A stretch of DNA of 64,000 nucleotides from JBFLYO01 sp040756745 (GCA_040756745.1 JBFLYO010000003.1:62001-126000), one strand, 5' to 3'. Positions 32,732 to 41,548 are shown, numbered from the stretch's first letter. The notes: a model not told the origin generated them from the sequence alone. Made by a program: numbers and translations.

Positions 32732-33564
32732 GAGCGATCCTCGCGAACGAGATAGTCAAGACCTTCGCGAAATGGCGGACGTACATCGGCTTCCTTGCCA
32801 TCGGCGTTGTCATCCCGCTGATCGAGATCGGTCTCAAGATGGAAGGGGGATCGCTCGTCCGGGGCGCGACGCGGGGGCTGGCGCAGGATTTCCTGATGGT
32901 GGGGAACCTGTTCAACGCCTACTTCGTCTCCACGTTCATCATGAACAGTCTCTGGATCCACATCCCCTTTCTGATCAGCCTGGTCGCAGGAGATCAGCTC
33001 GCGGGGGAGGCGACAGGAGGGACGTTCCGGATCCTGCTGATCCGTCCGCCGTCCCGCACGCGAATCCTGGCGATGAAGTATATCACAACGCTCATCTATA
33101 CCGGTGCACTCGTCGGGTTCCTGGCCCTGCTCAGCGTGGGTCTGGGTCTTGCCCTCTTCGGCACGGGGGACCTTATTGTTCCCGGTCGGGTCATCACCGT
33201 TATCCCCGAGGCGGACGTTCCGTGGCGCGTCGCTGCTGCGTTCGCGCTCGGGATCTGGAGCATGTGGTGCGTCGCGTCGCTCGCGATGCTGTTCTCTTCA
33301 CTGGTGGAGAACGCGATCGGCCCGATCATCGGAACCATGGCGGTGATCATCGTGTTCCTCGTCGTTTCGGCCACGCCCGTCCAGCTCTTCGAGTCAATCA
33401 GGCCGTATCTCTTCACCACCTACGTGAACGTCTGGCAGAAAGTGCTGGAACAGCCGGTCCCCTGGAACGAGGTCGCACGCAATGTCGCGTACCTCGGCCT
33501 GTACAGCTTTGGTTTTTACCTGGTCACTTGGTATATTTTTGTCAGGAAAGACGTGCTCAGTTAA
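32728..33564 (+). CDS. ABC-2-type permease
   Basis: The 278-residue membrane protein has six probable transmembrane segments. ANEIVKTFAKWRTY at the N-terminus, AGDQLAGEATGGTFRILLIR (coupling region) and the following helices fit ABC-2 exporters. It overlaps the ATPase gene by 4 bases and would form a four-subunit exporter with it. The next gene, an M24 peptidase, starts 18 bases downstream. Confidence 0.88.
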   Translation: MRAILANEIVKTFAKWRTYIGFLAIGVVIPLIEIGLKMEGGSLVRGATRGLAQDFLMVGNLFNAYFVSTFIMNSLWIHIPFLISLVAGDQLAGEATGGTFRILLIRPPSRTRILAMKYITTLIYTGALVGFLALLSVGLGLALFGTGDLIVPGRVITVIPEADVPWRVAAAFALGIWSMWCVASLAMLFSSLVENAIGPIIGTMAVIIVFLVVSATPVQLFESIRPYLFTTYVNVWQKVLEQPVPWNEVARNVAYLGLYSFGFYLVTWYIFVRKDVLS

Positions 33565-33582
33565 ATCATCCGCGAACCTCCC

Positions 33583-34758
33583 ATGGACCTGCAAGCAATT
33601 CAAGAGGCGCTCCGCGCCAAGAAGATCGACGGCTGGCTGTTGTGCGACTTCCGCAACAGAGATTACCTCGCGTACCGCGTTCTCGGACTGAATTTCGAGA
33701 AGATGAGCAGCCGGCGATGGTACTACTATCTCCCTGCGCGGGGAGAGCCGAAAAAACTTGTCTCCGCTGTCGAGAAAATGCGACTGGACTCGCTGCCGGG
33801 CAAGCGGATGATCTACCTCTCCTGGAACGAGCTCCACGCATCGCTCAAGAAAATGCTGGGGCCGAAGAAGACGGTTGCCATGCAGTATTCTCCGAAAAAC
33901 AACGTGCCATACGTTTCGATGGTGGATGCCGGCACGATCGAACTGCTCAAGAGCTTCGGCTACCGCATCGTTTCGTCTGCCGACCTGGTGCAGATGTTCG
34001 TCTCCCGGATTTCCGAGACGGGATACGCGACGCACAAAGAGGCCGCACGGGTCATGGATGTGATCCGCGCTGAGGCATTCGACCGCATCCACCAGGCGGT
34101 CCGGAATAACACCGGCGAGACGGAATACGACATCCAGCAATTCATCATGCGGCGCTTCACCGAGGCGGGGCTAACCACATACGACCCGCCGATGGTAGGG
34201 GTGAACGACCATCCCGCAGACCCGCATTTCGAGCTGACAAAGGAGGCTTCCCGCCCGTTCAAGCAGGGGGACACGGTGCTGATCGACATGTGGGCGAAGA
34301 AGAACGTACCGGAAGGGATCTACTACGACATTACGTGGGTCGGCTACATCGGGGATGCACCGTCAAAGAAGTACGTCGAGATCTTCACGGCGGTGAAAGA
34401 CGCGCGTGACGCGGCCATCCGGTTTGTTCAGGACAAATTCGCCCGGAAGCAGCCCTGCTACGGATGGCAGGTAGATGACGCCTGTCGCGCCGTCGTGAAG
34501 AAGGCGGGGTACGGCAAGTACTTTCTCCACCGGACCGGCCACTCGATCACCGAGGAAACGCACGGCAACGGCGTGAACATCGACAACCTCGAGACCAAAG
34601 ATGAACGTGCCCTCCTTCCGGGCTGCTGCTTCTCGATCGAGCCCGGGATCTATCTTGAGGGGGAAATGGCCGTGCGCACCGAGATCAACATGTTCATCCG
34701 TCATGACGGCATCCCGGAGGTCACGGGCGAAGTCCAGCAGGACCTCGTGTTGATGTAA
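33583..34758 (+). CDS. M24-family aminopeptidase (Xaa-Pro type)
   Basis: The 391-residue protein has the two-domain layout of prolidase and Xaa-Pro aminopeptidases. Metal-ligand positions are visible: LIDMWAKK and YYDITWVG (two Asp), HRTGHSITEE (His), SIEPGIY (Glu) and VRTEIN (Glu). The usual DxG near the first Asp is replaced by DMW, as in part of this family. It removes residues before proline from peptides. The POT transporter that follows would supply peptides. Confidence 0.9.
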   Translation: MDLQAIQEALRAKKIDGWLLCDFRNRDYLAYRVLGLNFEKMSSRRWYYYLPARGEPKKLVSAVEKMRLDSLPGKRMIYLSWNELHASLKKMLGPKKTVAMQYSPKNNVPYVSMVDAGTIELLKSFGYRIVSSADLVQMFVSRISETGYATHKEAARVMDVIRAEAFDRIHQAVRNNTGETEYDIQQFIMRRFTEAGLTTYDPPMVGVNDHPADPHFELTKEASRPFKQGDTVLIDMWAKKNVPEGIYYDITWVGYIGDAPSKKYVEIFTAVKDARDAAIRFVQDKFARKQPCYGWQVDDACRAVVKKAGYGKYFLHRTGHSITEETHGNGVNIDNLETKDERALLPGCCFSIEPGIYLEGEMAVRTEINMFIRHDGIPEVTGEVQQDLVLM

Positions 34759-34806
34759 GCCGGACAGCCGCCACACCATCATCTCCCACCACACGAACGG
34801 ACTCCA

Positions 34807-36090
34807 TTGAGCCTCACCGATCGTTTTACCGCCATCCGGAAACAGTTTCATCCCACGTTCTGGGTTGCGAACGGGATGGAATTGTTCGAACGGCTCGCGT
34901 ACTACGGCCAGCAGATCGTCTTCATGGTCTACCTCCGGAACAACCTCGGGTTCACGGAGTCGGAGGCGGGAACCCTGTCCGGCATCTTTGGCGGCCTGAT
35001 CTACCTTCTCCCCATCCTCGCTGGGACGCTTGCAGACAAGTGGGGGTTCCGTCGCGCATTCAGCATTGCGTTTTCCATTCTGGCCATCGGCTATTTCCTC
35101 ATCGGCTCCGTGGGCATGTCGGCGTTCGCGGGGCTCTACGGCGGCCACGCTCCGTACGGGCTGCTGGTTGCGTTCATGGTGCTGACGGCATTCGGCGGTT
35201 CGTTCATCAAGCCGTCGGTCCTCGGAACGGTCGCGGTTACTACCACAGAAGAATCGAAGTCGCTGGGCTTCGCCATCTACTACTGGCTGGTGAACGTCGG
35301 GGCGATGATCGGACCGACGATCGCCTACCTGGTGCGGGACAAATTCGGGAATGAATTCGTTTACCTTGTCTCAGCGTTAAGCTGTCTGGCGATGCTGATG
35401 GTCAACCTCCTCTTGTACAAAGAGGTGGCGCCAGGTGGGCCGGTCATTGCGGAATCTCTCGGCAAGAAGATTGCCAACCTCTTCATCGTCCTCGCCAATG
35501 TGCGGTTCATGATCTTCCTGCTGATCTATTCGCTGTACTGGATCATCTTCTGGCAGGAATTTATCATCGTGCCGTATTACATCACGGATTACATCGACAA
35601 GACCTACCCGTACGAAATCGTTCAGGCGTGGGCGGGGGCCGGGGCGATCATCCTCCTTCAGATTCCGGTCAATCGGCTGACGAAGAACATCTCAACGCCC
35701 CAGGCGATCCTGACGGGGTTCGCCATCTCGTCCCTCATCTGGGTAATCATCGGGATCCATCCGAGCGTCCCGACGATCGCTGCGGGGATTGTTGCGTTCG
35801 CCATCGGAGAAATGATTCAGGCGCCCCGGTACTACGAATATATCTCCACCATCGCGCCGCCCGGCCAACAGGGACTGTTCCAGGGGTACGCCTTTCTCCC
35901 GATTGCCATCGCGCGGTTCGTGGGGGATCCGATCGGGGGCTGGCTCTACCAGACGTCGAAGGAGCTGGGACGTCCGGAGTACGTCTGGTTCGCACTCATC
36001 GGGATCGGCGTGCTGGCGACGCTGCTGATGTGGCTCTATAATGCCGTCATTGCGCCGAAGGCGCAGGCAGCGGGGACGGTGTCGACATGA
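34807..36090 (+). CDS. POT-family proton-dependent oligopeptide transporter
   Basis: The start codon is TTG 34807, placed just before the conserved FWVANGMELFERLAYYGQ of the first helix. The 427-residue product has about 12 transmembrane helices. GLIYLLPILAGTLADKWGFR and GGSFIKPSVLGT are typical of the family, which imports di- and tripeptides with protons. Together with the preceding M24 peptidase it suggests peptide scavenging. The next gene overlaps its stop by 4 bases. Confidence 0.88.
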   Translation: MSLTDRFTAIRKQFHPTFWVANGMELFERLAYYGQQIVFMVYLRNNLGFTESEAGTLSGIFGGLIYLLPILAGTLADKWGFRRAFSIAFSILAIGYFLIGSVGMSAFAGLYGGHAPYGLLVAFMVLTAFGGSFIKPSVLGTVAVTTTEESKSLGFAIYYWLVNVGAMIGPTIAYLVRDKFGNEFVYLVSALSCLAMLMVNLLLYKEVAPGGPVIAESLGKKIANLFIVLANVRFMIFLLIYSLYWIIFWQEFIIVPYYITDYIDKTYPYEIVQAWAGAGAIILLQIPVNRLTKNISTPQAILTGFAISSLIWVIIGIHPSVPTIAAGIVAFAIGEMIQAPRYYEYISTIAPPGQQGLFQGYAFLPIAIARFVGDPIGGWLYQTSKELGRPEYVWFALIGIGVLATLLMWLYNAVIAPKAQAAGTVST

Positions 36091-36794
36091 CCGCGCGGCG
36101 TCTCTGCCTTGGATGGCTCCTCCTGCTCTCCTCCCTGTCAGTAGCTGCAGTCCATCCGGGAGATCCCTCCGGAGAAGAAATCCTCCGAAAGGTCGAGTCT
36201 CGCCTCAATCGCCTGCGCGACTACACGGTCACGCTGAACCTCACCGCCGACATCGAGCGGCTGAATATCCCCCCGATGGCCGTCAAAATGTATTACAAGC
36301 AGCCCGACAAGGTGCACTTCGACTCGCGCGGCTTTGCGCTCCTGCCGCGCGAAGGGGTTGCGTTGAATATTGGCAGGCTGCTTGCCCGATATACGGTCAC
36401 GCGCGTCGGACGGGAAGCCGCAGGAGATGCGCGACTGTACAAACTCACCTTGAGCGCGAAATCCGATCGCACCCGCATCCGGTCGATCGCGCTGTACGTT
36501 CACCCCGGGCGCTGGACGGTCGAGAAGCTCGTGTCGGCGCAACCCGGCGACCGGGAGATGAGCGCGACGTTCCGGTATGCCGAGATCGGCGGCTTCTGGC
36601 TCCCCGAAGAACTGATCGCCTCATTCCACCTCGCCCCCGCCGACACGACGGAGCCGGGGGTGATGGATCAGCCCCCGCCCACGCGCCCCCAGCTGGCCCC
36701 CCGCAACGGCACCATTACGGTGCGCTACTCCGAGTATCAGCTCAACACCGGCTTAAGCGATGAGATCTTCAAGGAGCCGGCCGGGAACGATTGA
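36087..36794 (+). CDS. LolA-fold periplasmic protein
   Basis: The 235-residue protein has a signal peptide (LLLLSSLSVAAV) and then EEILRKVESRLNRLRDYTVT and a run of antiparallel strands (MYYKQPDKVHFDSRGFALL), as in LolA-like or outer-membrane-lipoprotein-sorting proteins. It may carry lipids or lipoproteins. No LolB partner is adjacent. The stop codon lies inside a degenerate heptamer array (36788-36830). Confidence 0.75.
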   Translation: MTARRLCLGWLLLLSSLSVAAVHPGDPSGEEILRKVESRLNRLRDYTVTLNLTADIERLNIPPMAVKMYYKQPDKVHFDSRGFALLPREGVALNIGRLLARYTVTRVGREAAGDARLYKLTLSAKSDRTRIRSIALYVHPGRWTVEKLVSAQPGDREMSATFRYAEIGGFWLPEELIASFHLAPADTTEPGVMDQPPPTRPQLAPRNGTITVRYSEYQLNTGLSDEIFKEPAGND

Positions 36795-36830
36795 CGATTG
36801 TAGATGTGGATTGACATTCGTCGATTGCAG
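36788..36830. repeat. Degenerate heptamer array (GATTGAC type)
   Basis: Units such as GATTGAC, GATTGTA, GATTGAC and GATTGCA recur at 6-7 base spacing. The array covers the TGA stop of the LolA-like gene. Confidence 0.6.
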
Positions 36831-36872
36831 TCTTCCCTCTACACGTTACCTCGTTCGTTTTCGAAACCCTAA

Positions 36873-36953
36873 GCCCCAGCCCCTTCCCCTTGAAAATGGG
36901 AAGGGGGGATCGCATGCACCCCTCCCTTTTCAGGGGAGGGGTAAGGGGTGGGT
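36873..36953. repeat. GC-rich inverted-repeat element
   Basis: Two internal hairpins (CCCCTTCCC/GGGAAGGGG at 36880-36906 and CCCCTCCC/GGGAGGGG at 36919-36941) sit within a larger imperfect inverted repeat. The whole 80-base element has the form of a non-coding mobile or REP-like sequence. It lies between the LolA-like gene and the DtxR promoter. Confidence 0.7.
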
Positions 36954-36984
36954 TCAGTACGGAAGGAATTGTGCCGTATCCGAG

Positions 36985-37012
36985 TTGACATTCCCCCGCA
37001 ATTGCTTATATT
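36985..37012 (+). promoter_or_regulatory. Promoter of the DtxR-family/mntH unit
   Basis: TTGACA (36985-36990, a perfect -35) and TATATT (37007-37012) are separated by 16 bases. The start codon is about 33 bases downstream of the -10 box. Confidence 0.75.
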
Positions 37013-37029
37013 TTAGACACACCTAAATT
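37010..37029. promoter_or_regulatory. Probable DtxR/MntR operator
   Basis: ATTTTAG-N6-CTAAATT is a near-perfect dyad overlapping the -10 box and transcript start. It resembles known DtxR/MntR boxes with TTAGG/CCTAA half-sites. The regulator gene starts 16 bases further on, so autorepression by metal-bound protein is likely. Confidence 0.7.
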
Positions 37030-37044
37030 TCACCCGGGTCCACC

Positions 37045-37695
37045 ATGCCCAACCCCGCCGTCGAGGATTACATCAAAAACATCTATAAGCTGCAACACGG
37101 AAGCACGGCCGTCACGACGTCTGCACTGGCTTCGACGATGCGGATCGCGGATGCGTCGGTTACCGATATGGCCAAGAAACTCGCCGAGAGGGGATTCGTC
37201 CGATACCGCCGGTATCGCGGCGTCGCGCTGACCCCCGCGGGGAGGCGCATGGCGGTAAGGACGATCCGGCGGCACCGGCTCTGGGAGATGTTCCTTCAAC
37301 GGTATCTCGGATTTGCATGGGATGAAATCCACGAGCAGGCCGAGCTGCTTGAACATGTGACTTCCGAAGAACTTGAGCGCCGGCTCGACGCGCTGCTCGG
37401 ATTCCCGACCGCCGACCCGCACGGCGACCCGATCCCCGATGCGGGGGGAATGGTCCCCACGCTTCCGGTCATTGCACTGGCGCACTGCGGACCGGGGCAA
37501 TCTCTCCGGGTCAGCAGGGTGAAGGACGAAAGCCCGAAGCTCCTCAAGCGTGCGGCGGCGATCGGCCTCGTTCCTGGAAGACGCATTGCAGTGATTGGCG
37601 TTGCACACGACGGGTCGCTGACCACGAAGATCGGGAGGAGGCGCCGGCTCATTCGCCGTGAAATCGCAGCCGCAGTGTTTGTCGAGACGCTCTGA
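37045..37695 (+). CDS. DtxR/MntR-family metal-dependent regulator
   Basis: The 216-residue protein has the winged helix-turn-helix of DtxR (VEDYIKNIYKLQ, TSALASTMRIADASVTDMAK), the metal-binding dimerisation domain (HRLWEMFLQRYLG, WDEIHEQAELLEH) and a C-terminal SH3-like FeoA domain (about 150-216). It sits behind a promoter with an overlapping dyad and directly before an Nramp transporter, so manganese (or iron) control of that transporter is the best reading. A 10-base gap separates the two genes. Confidence 0.93.
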   Translation: MPNPAVEDYIKNIYKLQHGSTAVTTSALASTMRIADASVTDMAKKLAERGFVRYRRYRGVALTPAGRRMAVRTIRRHRLWEMFLQRYLGFAWDEIHEQAELLEHVTSEELERRLDALLGFPTADPHGDPIPDAGGMVPTLPVIALAHCGPGQSLRVSRVKDESPKLLKRAAAIGLVPGRRIAVIGVAHDGSLTTKIGRRRRLIRREIAAAVFVETL

Positions 37696-37705
37696 GTCAT
37701 TTCCC

Positions 37706-39574
37706 ATGGCACTCGAACAACACACCACCGTCTCTCTGTCCGAAGTGCACCGGTCCGTCGCCGTTCCGGGGAACGTGAGCTTTCTGAAGCGGCTGCTGGC
37801 ATTTGCAGGCCCCGCCTATTTGGTAAGCGTCGGATACATGGACCCGGGAAACTGGGCGACCGACATCGAGGGGGGAGCGAGGTTCGGCACCCAGCTCATC
37901 TGGGTCCTTCTGATGTCGAACCTGATGGCCGTGCTTCTCCAGACACTTGCTGCCCGGATGGGCATCGTGGCGGGCCGCGACCTGGCTCAGGCCTGCCGCG
38001 AAAACTATCCGAAGCCGGTCGGCTATGTACTCTGGATCCTGTGCGAGATTGCCATCGCGGCGTGCGACCTGGCCGAGGTGCTGGGCACCGCCATCGGACT
38101 CAATCTCCTCCTGAAGGTCCCGCTCCTGTATGGCGTGATCATCACAGGGATGGATACGCTCCTCTTTCTCGTGATCCAGCATTTCGGGATCAGGAAGATG
38201 GAGGCCTTCATCCTCATGTTCGTCGGGACAATCGGTGTCTGCTTTTCGATCGAGATCTTCCTCTCGGAGCCTTCATGGCCCGACATCGCGCGCGGCTTCG
38301 TCCCGCATCTCACGCCCGCGAGCCTGTATGTGGCGGTCGGCATCCTCGGCGCCACCGTCATGCCGCACAACCTGTATCTGCATTCCGCGCTCGTCCAGAC
38401 GAGGGCGGTGGATCCCACGGATGAGGGGAAACGGATCGCATGCCGGTACAACCTGATCGACACCGGCATTGCGCTCAACGCGGCGTTCTTCGTGAATAGT
38501 GCGATCCTTGTTGTTGCCGCGTCCGTCTTTTTCCGGAACGGCATTGTTGTTACCGAGATCCAGCAGGCGCACGAGCTCCTGACGCCGCTCCTGGGCACGA
38601 CGATGGCGAGCACGCTCTTTGCCGTTGCCCTGATCTCGGCAGGGCAGAGCTCCACGCTCACGGGCACGCTGGCCGGACAGATCGTCATGGAGGGGTTCCT
38701 GCAGTTCAAGATCCGGCCGGTCCTCCGCCGGCTCATTACCCGGCTGATCGCCATCATCCCCGCGGTGATCGTGATCGGTGTCAAAGGTGAGGGGGGGACG
38801 TACGACCTGTTGATCCTGAGCCAGGTGATTTTGAGTCTTCAGCTTCCATTTGCGGTGGTCCCGCTGATCAAGTTCACCAGCGACCGGAGCATCATGGGGA
38901 AGTTCGTCAACAAATCGTGGGTGATCGTGCTTGCCTGGATCGCGGCGGCGATCATCATCGGTCTGAATGCCAACCTGATCTTCAACACGCTTGCAGAGTG
39001 GATCGCCGGGGCGGGGGATGAGGCGATCTGGATCTGGGTCACCGTCGTCCCGTTCGTGATCGCAGTCGCATTGCTCCTGATCTATGTCTCGCTCCCGAAG
39101 TCCTGGCGGGCATTGCGCCGCGTGCCGGCCGCGATTCCGCACCCGATCGATATTATGCCGCAGAAGTACACAAGGATCGGGGTGGCAATCGACTTCGGTG
39201 CGTTGGACGGGAAGGTGTTGTCACATGCGCAAACGCTCGCCCAGCAGCACGGCGCGCAGATGTTCCTCTTCCACGTGGTGGAGGGAGTGAGCGGGCAGGT
39301 GTTTGGGCGCGATGCCAACGACAGGGAAGCGCGTGGCGACCGGGAAGCGCTCGAGGCGGTTGCCGGGCAGCTCCGCGATGCCGGCAGCACGGTGGAGGCG
39401 GCTCTCGGCTTCGGTCCCGTCCCGGCTGCGCTCGTAACGCTCGCGCGCGAGTATCAGATCGACGTCCTGGTCATGGGTGGTCACCGGCACCGCGGATTGA
39501 AGGACATCTTCTTCGGCGCGTCAATCTCGGAGGTGAGGCATCACCTGGGCATACCGGTGTTGGTCGTACAGTAA
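37706..39574 (+). CDS. mntH: Nramp manganese/iron transporter fused to a UspA domain
   Basis: Start ATG 37706 is preferred to one at 37658 inside the regulator gene. The 622-residue protein has an Nramp domain (about 25-465) with YMDPGNWATDIEGG (metal-binding Asp/Asn in helix 1) and VMPHNLYLHSALVQ (helix 6). Residues about 485-622 form a UspA domain (RIGVAIDFGA, DVLVMGGHRHRG, FGASISEVRHH, IPVLVVQ) that may bind ATP. Nramp-UspA fusions occur in Bacteroidota. The DtxR-type gene upstream indicates Mn(II) or Fe(II) uptake under metal control. Confidence 0.93.
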   Translation: MALEQHTTVSLSEVHRSVAVPGNVSFLKRLLAFAGPAYLVSVGYMDPGNWATDIEGGARFGTQLIWVLLMSNLMAVLLQTLAARMGIVAGRDLAQACRENYPKPVGYVLWILCEIAIAACDLAEVLGTAIGLNLLLKVPLLYGVIITGMDTLLFLVIQHFGIRKMEAFILMFVGTIGVCFSIEIFLSEPSWPDIARGFVPHLTPASLYVAVGILGATVMPHNLYLHSALVQTRAVDPTDEGKRIACRYNLIDTGIALNAAFFVNSAILVVAASVFFRNGIVVTEIQQAHELLTPLLGTTMASTLFAVALISAGQSSTLTGTLAGQIVMEGFLQFKIRPVLRRLITRLIAIIPAVIVIGVKGEGGTYDLLILSQVILSLQLPFAVVPLIKFTSDRSIMGKFVNKSWVIVLAWIAAAIIIGLNANLIFNTLAEWIAGAGDEAIWIWVTVVPFVIAVALLLIYVSLPKSWRALRRVPAAIPHPIDIMPQKYTRIGVAIDFGALDGKVLSHAQTLAQQHGAQMFLFHVVEGVSGQVFGRDANDREARGDREALEAVAGQLRDAGSTVEAALGFGPVPAALVTLAREYQIDVLVMGGHRHRGLKDIFFGASISEVRHHLGIPVLVVQ

Positions 39575-39576
39575 CA

Positions 39577-39637
39577 GAAGAGTAGAGAGAAGAGAGATGA
39601 GAGAAGAGAGTTATGAGTGAAGACTGAGAGATGAGGA
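39577..39637. repeat. Degenerate heptamer array (AGAGAAG type)
   Basis: Units AGAGTAG, AGAGAAG, AGAGATG, AGAGAAG and AGAGTTA repeat at 7-base spacing and fade into TGAGTGA-like units. The array starts right after the mntH stop codon. Confidence 0.75.
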
Positions 39638-39641
39638 AATC

Positions 39642-39684
39642 AATGGTTCACCGTTAATCGGATAAGTCTTAACGGTGAACCATT
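39642..39684. terminator. Hairpin between convergent mntH and amidase genes
   Basis: AATGGTTCACCGTTAA pairs perfectly with TTAACGGTGAACCATT over 16 bp around an 11-base loop. It lies between two convergent genes and probably stops transcription from both sides, although the T-runs are short. Confidence 0.7.
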
Positions 39685-39707
39685 AATTGTTAAATTCCAG
39701 GGTCGAG

Positions 39708-41300
39708 CTACTTAGCCCCCAAATCCGATCCCTCCTGCAGCAGCTTCTCATATTCCTCCTTGTACTTCTTGACCGCGCGGAAGAGGGACTCGGCAACCTT
39801 CTGCTGTCCGGCGTCGCTCTTCAGGAACCTCTCATCCTCGCGGTTGGAGAGGTATGCTGCCTCCACCAGGATGTTCGGCATCGCCGCGCCGACAAGCACG
39901 TAGAAACCTGCCTGCTTTACACCGCGGTTCGGGATCCCCGTGCGTGATGCCATTTCCCGCTGCGTCAGATCCGCGAACAGCTCGCTGGCCTTCACGTGGG
40001 CGCTCTGCGCCATGGCCACAAGAATAAAGTTCTCCTCGGTCAGCTCCTGGTATCGCTCCTGATATCCTTCTTCGAGCTGGATGACAGAGTTCTCCCGCTC
40101 TGCGATGGCAATGGCCTCCTCGGTACGGCCGGGGCGCAGCAGATAGACCTCGAAGCCCCGCGTGGAACTCGGCTTCCGTGGGCGCGAGTTGGCGTGGACG
40201 CTGATGAAGAGTTTCCCTCCCGCCTCATTGGCGATCTTCCCCCGCTTGTCGAGCTCCACGAATCTGTCGTCCTTGCGTGTATACACCACCTTCACGCCGC
40301 GGAGATTCCGTTCGATCAGCTTTCCCAGCTTCAGTACGATGCCGAGCGCAATGGTTTTTTCCCTCACCCCGGTGACGCCGATCGTGCCGGGGTCGTACCC
40401 TCCGTGGCCGGCATCCAGAACGATCACGTCCAGCTCCCATCGCTTACGGCTCCCCTCCAGATCGGGTTGCACTGTCTTCTCTCTCTGCGGAGCAAGTTCC
40501 TCCGGCGCCGCGGCGCGCACAAGCACCAGCAGGTCGTTCGATGCTTCGTCGGGCACGATCTCCGACGAAGCGATCCTGCCGGCGAGGCGGAATGTGAGCT
40601 GGGCGGAGGTGGGGGACTGAATGGCGATGATCTCCCGGACGGGGGCAACCGTTTTCATCGCGTTGATCGATGCGGTGTCGGCTCTCGCATTGGCAATCGT
40701 GACGTACAGCCAGCCGTCGGCCCGCAACCAATTCTCGTAATCGGCCAGTTTCTTCGTGGCGGCAATCCTGATCAGGAGCCCGTTGGCCTTGGGCTCGAGT
40801 GCAACGGAGGGGATATCAAACAACGACGCCGAAGCTTCGCCGCCGAAATGAAGCAGTGTGTCTGCGGGGCTGAAGAACCCCTGGAGGCCAAACGTGAGCG
40901 GGACCAGGGGGAGAAACGAGGTGAGAGGAACGAAGAACGATCCGGCGGCAAACAGCACGTCCTGCGGAAGCTGATACACTGACTGCCTTCCCGACTCGTC
41001 GGTAACGATAACGAAGGGATTGCCACCAGCGACTTTAATCCTCAACCCGGCGCGCTTGATCTCGAGCTTCCGCGCTTCGCGGTTCTCGTACGTGTTCAGC
41101 GCAAAGATGTGGGTCATGTCGCTCAGGGACACGTACAGCGTTCCACCCCGGTGAAACGCGCCCGCTACGGTGGAGCGCTCCGGCTGGCCGGTAAATTCGA
41201 TGCGGACGGCGTTCGGCTGGGCATGCAGCGGGGCACACCGGACGACGAGAGCCAGTATACCTGCGAGCACGAAGGCAATATGACTGCGCCGCCGAAGCAT
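39708..41300 (-). CDS. N-acetylmuramoyl-L-alanine amidase with AMIN-like domain
   Basis: Start ATG 41300 is chosen; a TTG at 41303 precedes it directly. The 530-residue protein has a signal peptide (VLAGILALVVRCAPLHAQ), an N-terminal region of beta strands (about 25-270, including AMIN-like segments) and an Amidase_3 domain. That domain shows VIVLDAGHGGYDPGTIG, LFISVHANSR (zinc His) and ILVEAAYLSN (catalytic Glu). It cleaves the amide between muramic acid and the peptide stem, as AmiC does in daughter-cell separation. Confidence 0.92.
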   Translation of the reverse strand: MLRRRSHIAFVLAGILALVVRCAPLHAQPNAVRIEFTGQPERSTVAGAFHRGGTLYVSLSDMTHIFALNTYENREARKLEIKRAGLRIKVAGGNPFVIVTDESGRQSVYQLPQDVLFAAGSFFVPLTSFLPLVPLTFGLQGFFSPADTLLHFGGEASASLFDIPSVALEPKANGLLIRIAATKKLADYENWLRADGWLYVTIANARADTASINAMKTVAPVREIIAIQSPTSAQLTFRLAGRIASSEIVPDEASNDLLVLVRAAAPEELAPQREKTVQPDLEGSRKRWELDVIVLDAGHGGYDPGTIGVTGVREKTIALGIVLKLGKLIERNLRGVKVVYTRKDDRFVELDKRGKIANEAGGKLFISVHANSRPRKPSSTRGFEVYLLRPGRTEEAIAIAERENSVIQLEEGYQERYQELTEENFILVAMAQSAHVKASELFADLTQREMASRTGIPNRGVKQAGFYVLVGAAMPNILVEAAYLSNREDERFLKSDAGQQKVAESLFRAVKKYKEEYEKLLQEGSDLGAK

Positions 41301-41399
41301 CAATGATACCCGGTGAACTGCACGGCGTTGTCCACCTCCTGACGGTTCATTCCGGAGACGATGTCAATAGAACATGTGGCAGCCATGGGACCCCGCGGC

Positions 41400-41546
41400 T
41401 CAGGAGAACTTCACCGTGAATATCGCATGGAGCAGAATCTTCAAAAGCTCCCAGCGAGGGAAGTGGGTTTCGATCGTATATTGGTGGCGGACTTCCCGCT
41501 GCGACCTGCTGTCGCGCGTGACGATCTGAACGGACAACGGGTGCAT
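41400..41546 (-). CDS. Possible 48-residue protein
   Basis: This short frame begins 2 bases after the stop of the saccharopine-dehydrogenase-like gene and has GGAG about 7 bases upstream. Its codons are GC-rich at third positions, like its neighbours. The product, ending in a hydrophobic/basic stretch LLKILLHAIFTVKF, matches nothing I recognise. It lies between that dehydrogenase gene and the amidase gene. It may be a small real protein or chance. Confidence 0.35.
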   Translation of the reverse strand: MHPLSVQIVTRDSRSQREVRHQYTIETHFPRWELLKILLHAIFTVKFS

Positions 41547-41548
41547 GG

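Noticed and set aside
32517..34073. 518-residue plus-strand frame
   Set aside because: Alternative frame of the ABC permease and M24 peptidase genes; Arg/Pro-rich with no motif.
41302..41388. 28-residue minus-strand frame ending at the amidase start
   Set aside because: Its stop overlaps the amidase ATG, but there is no ribosome site and it is too short to support.
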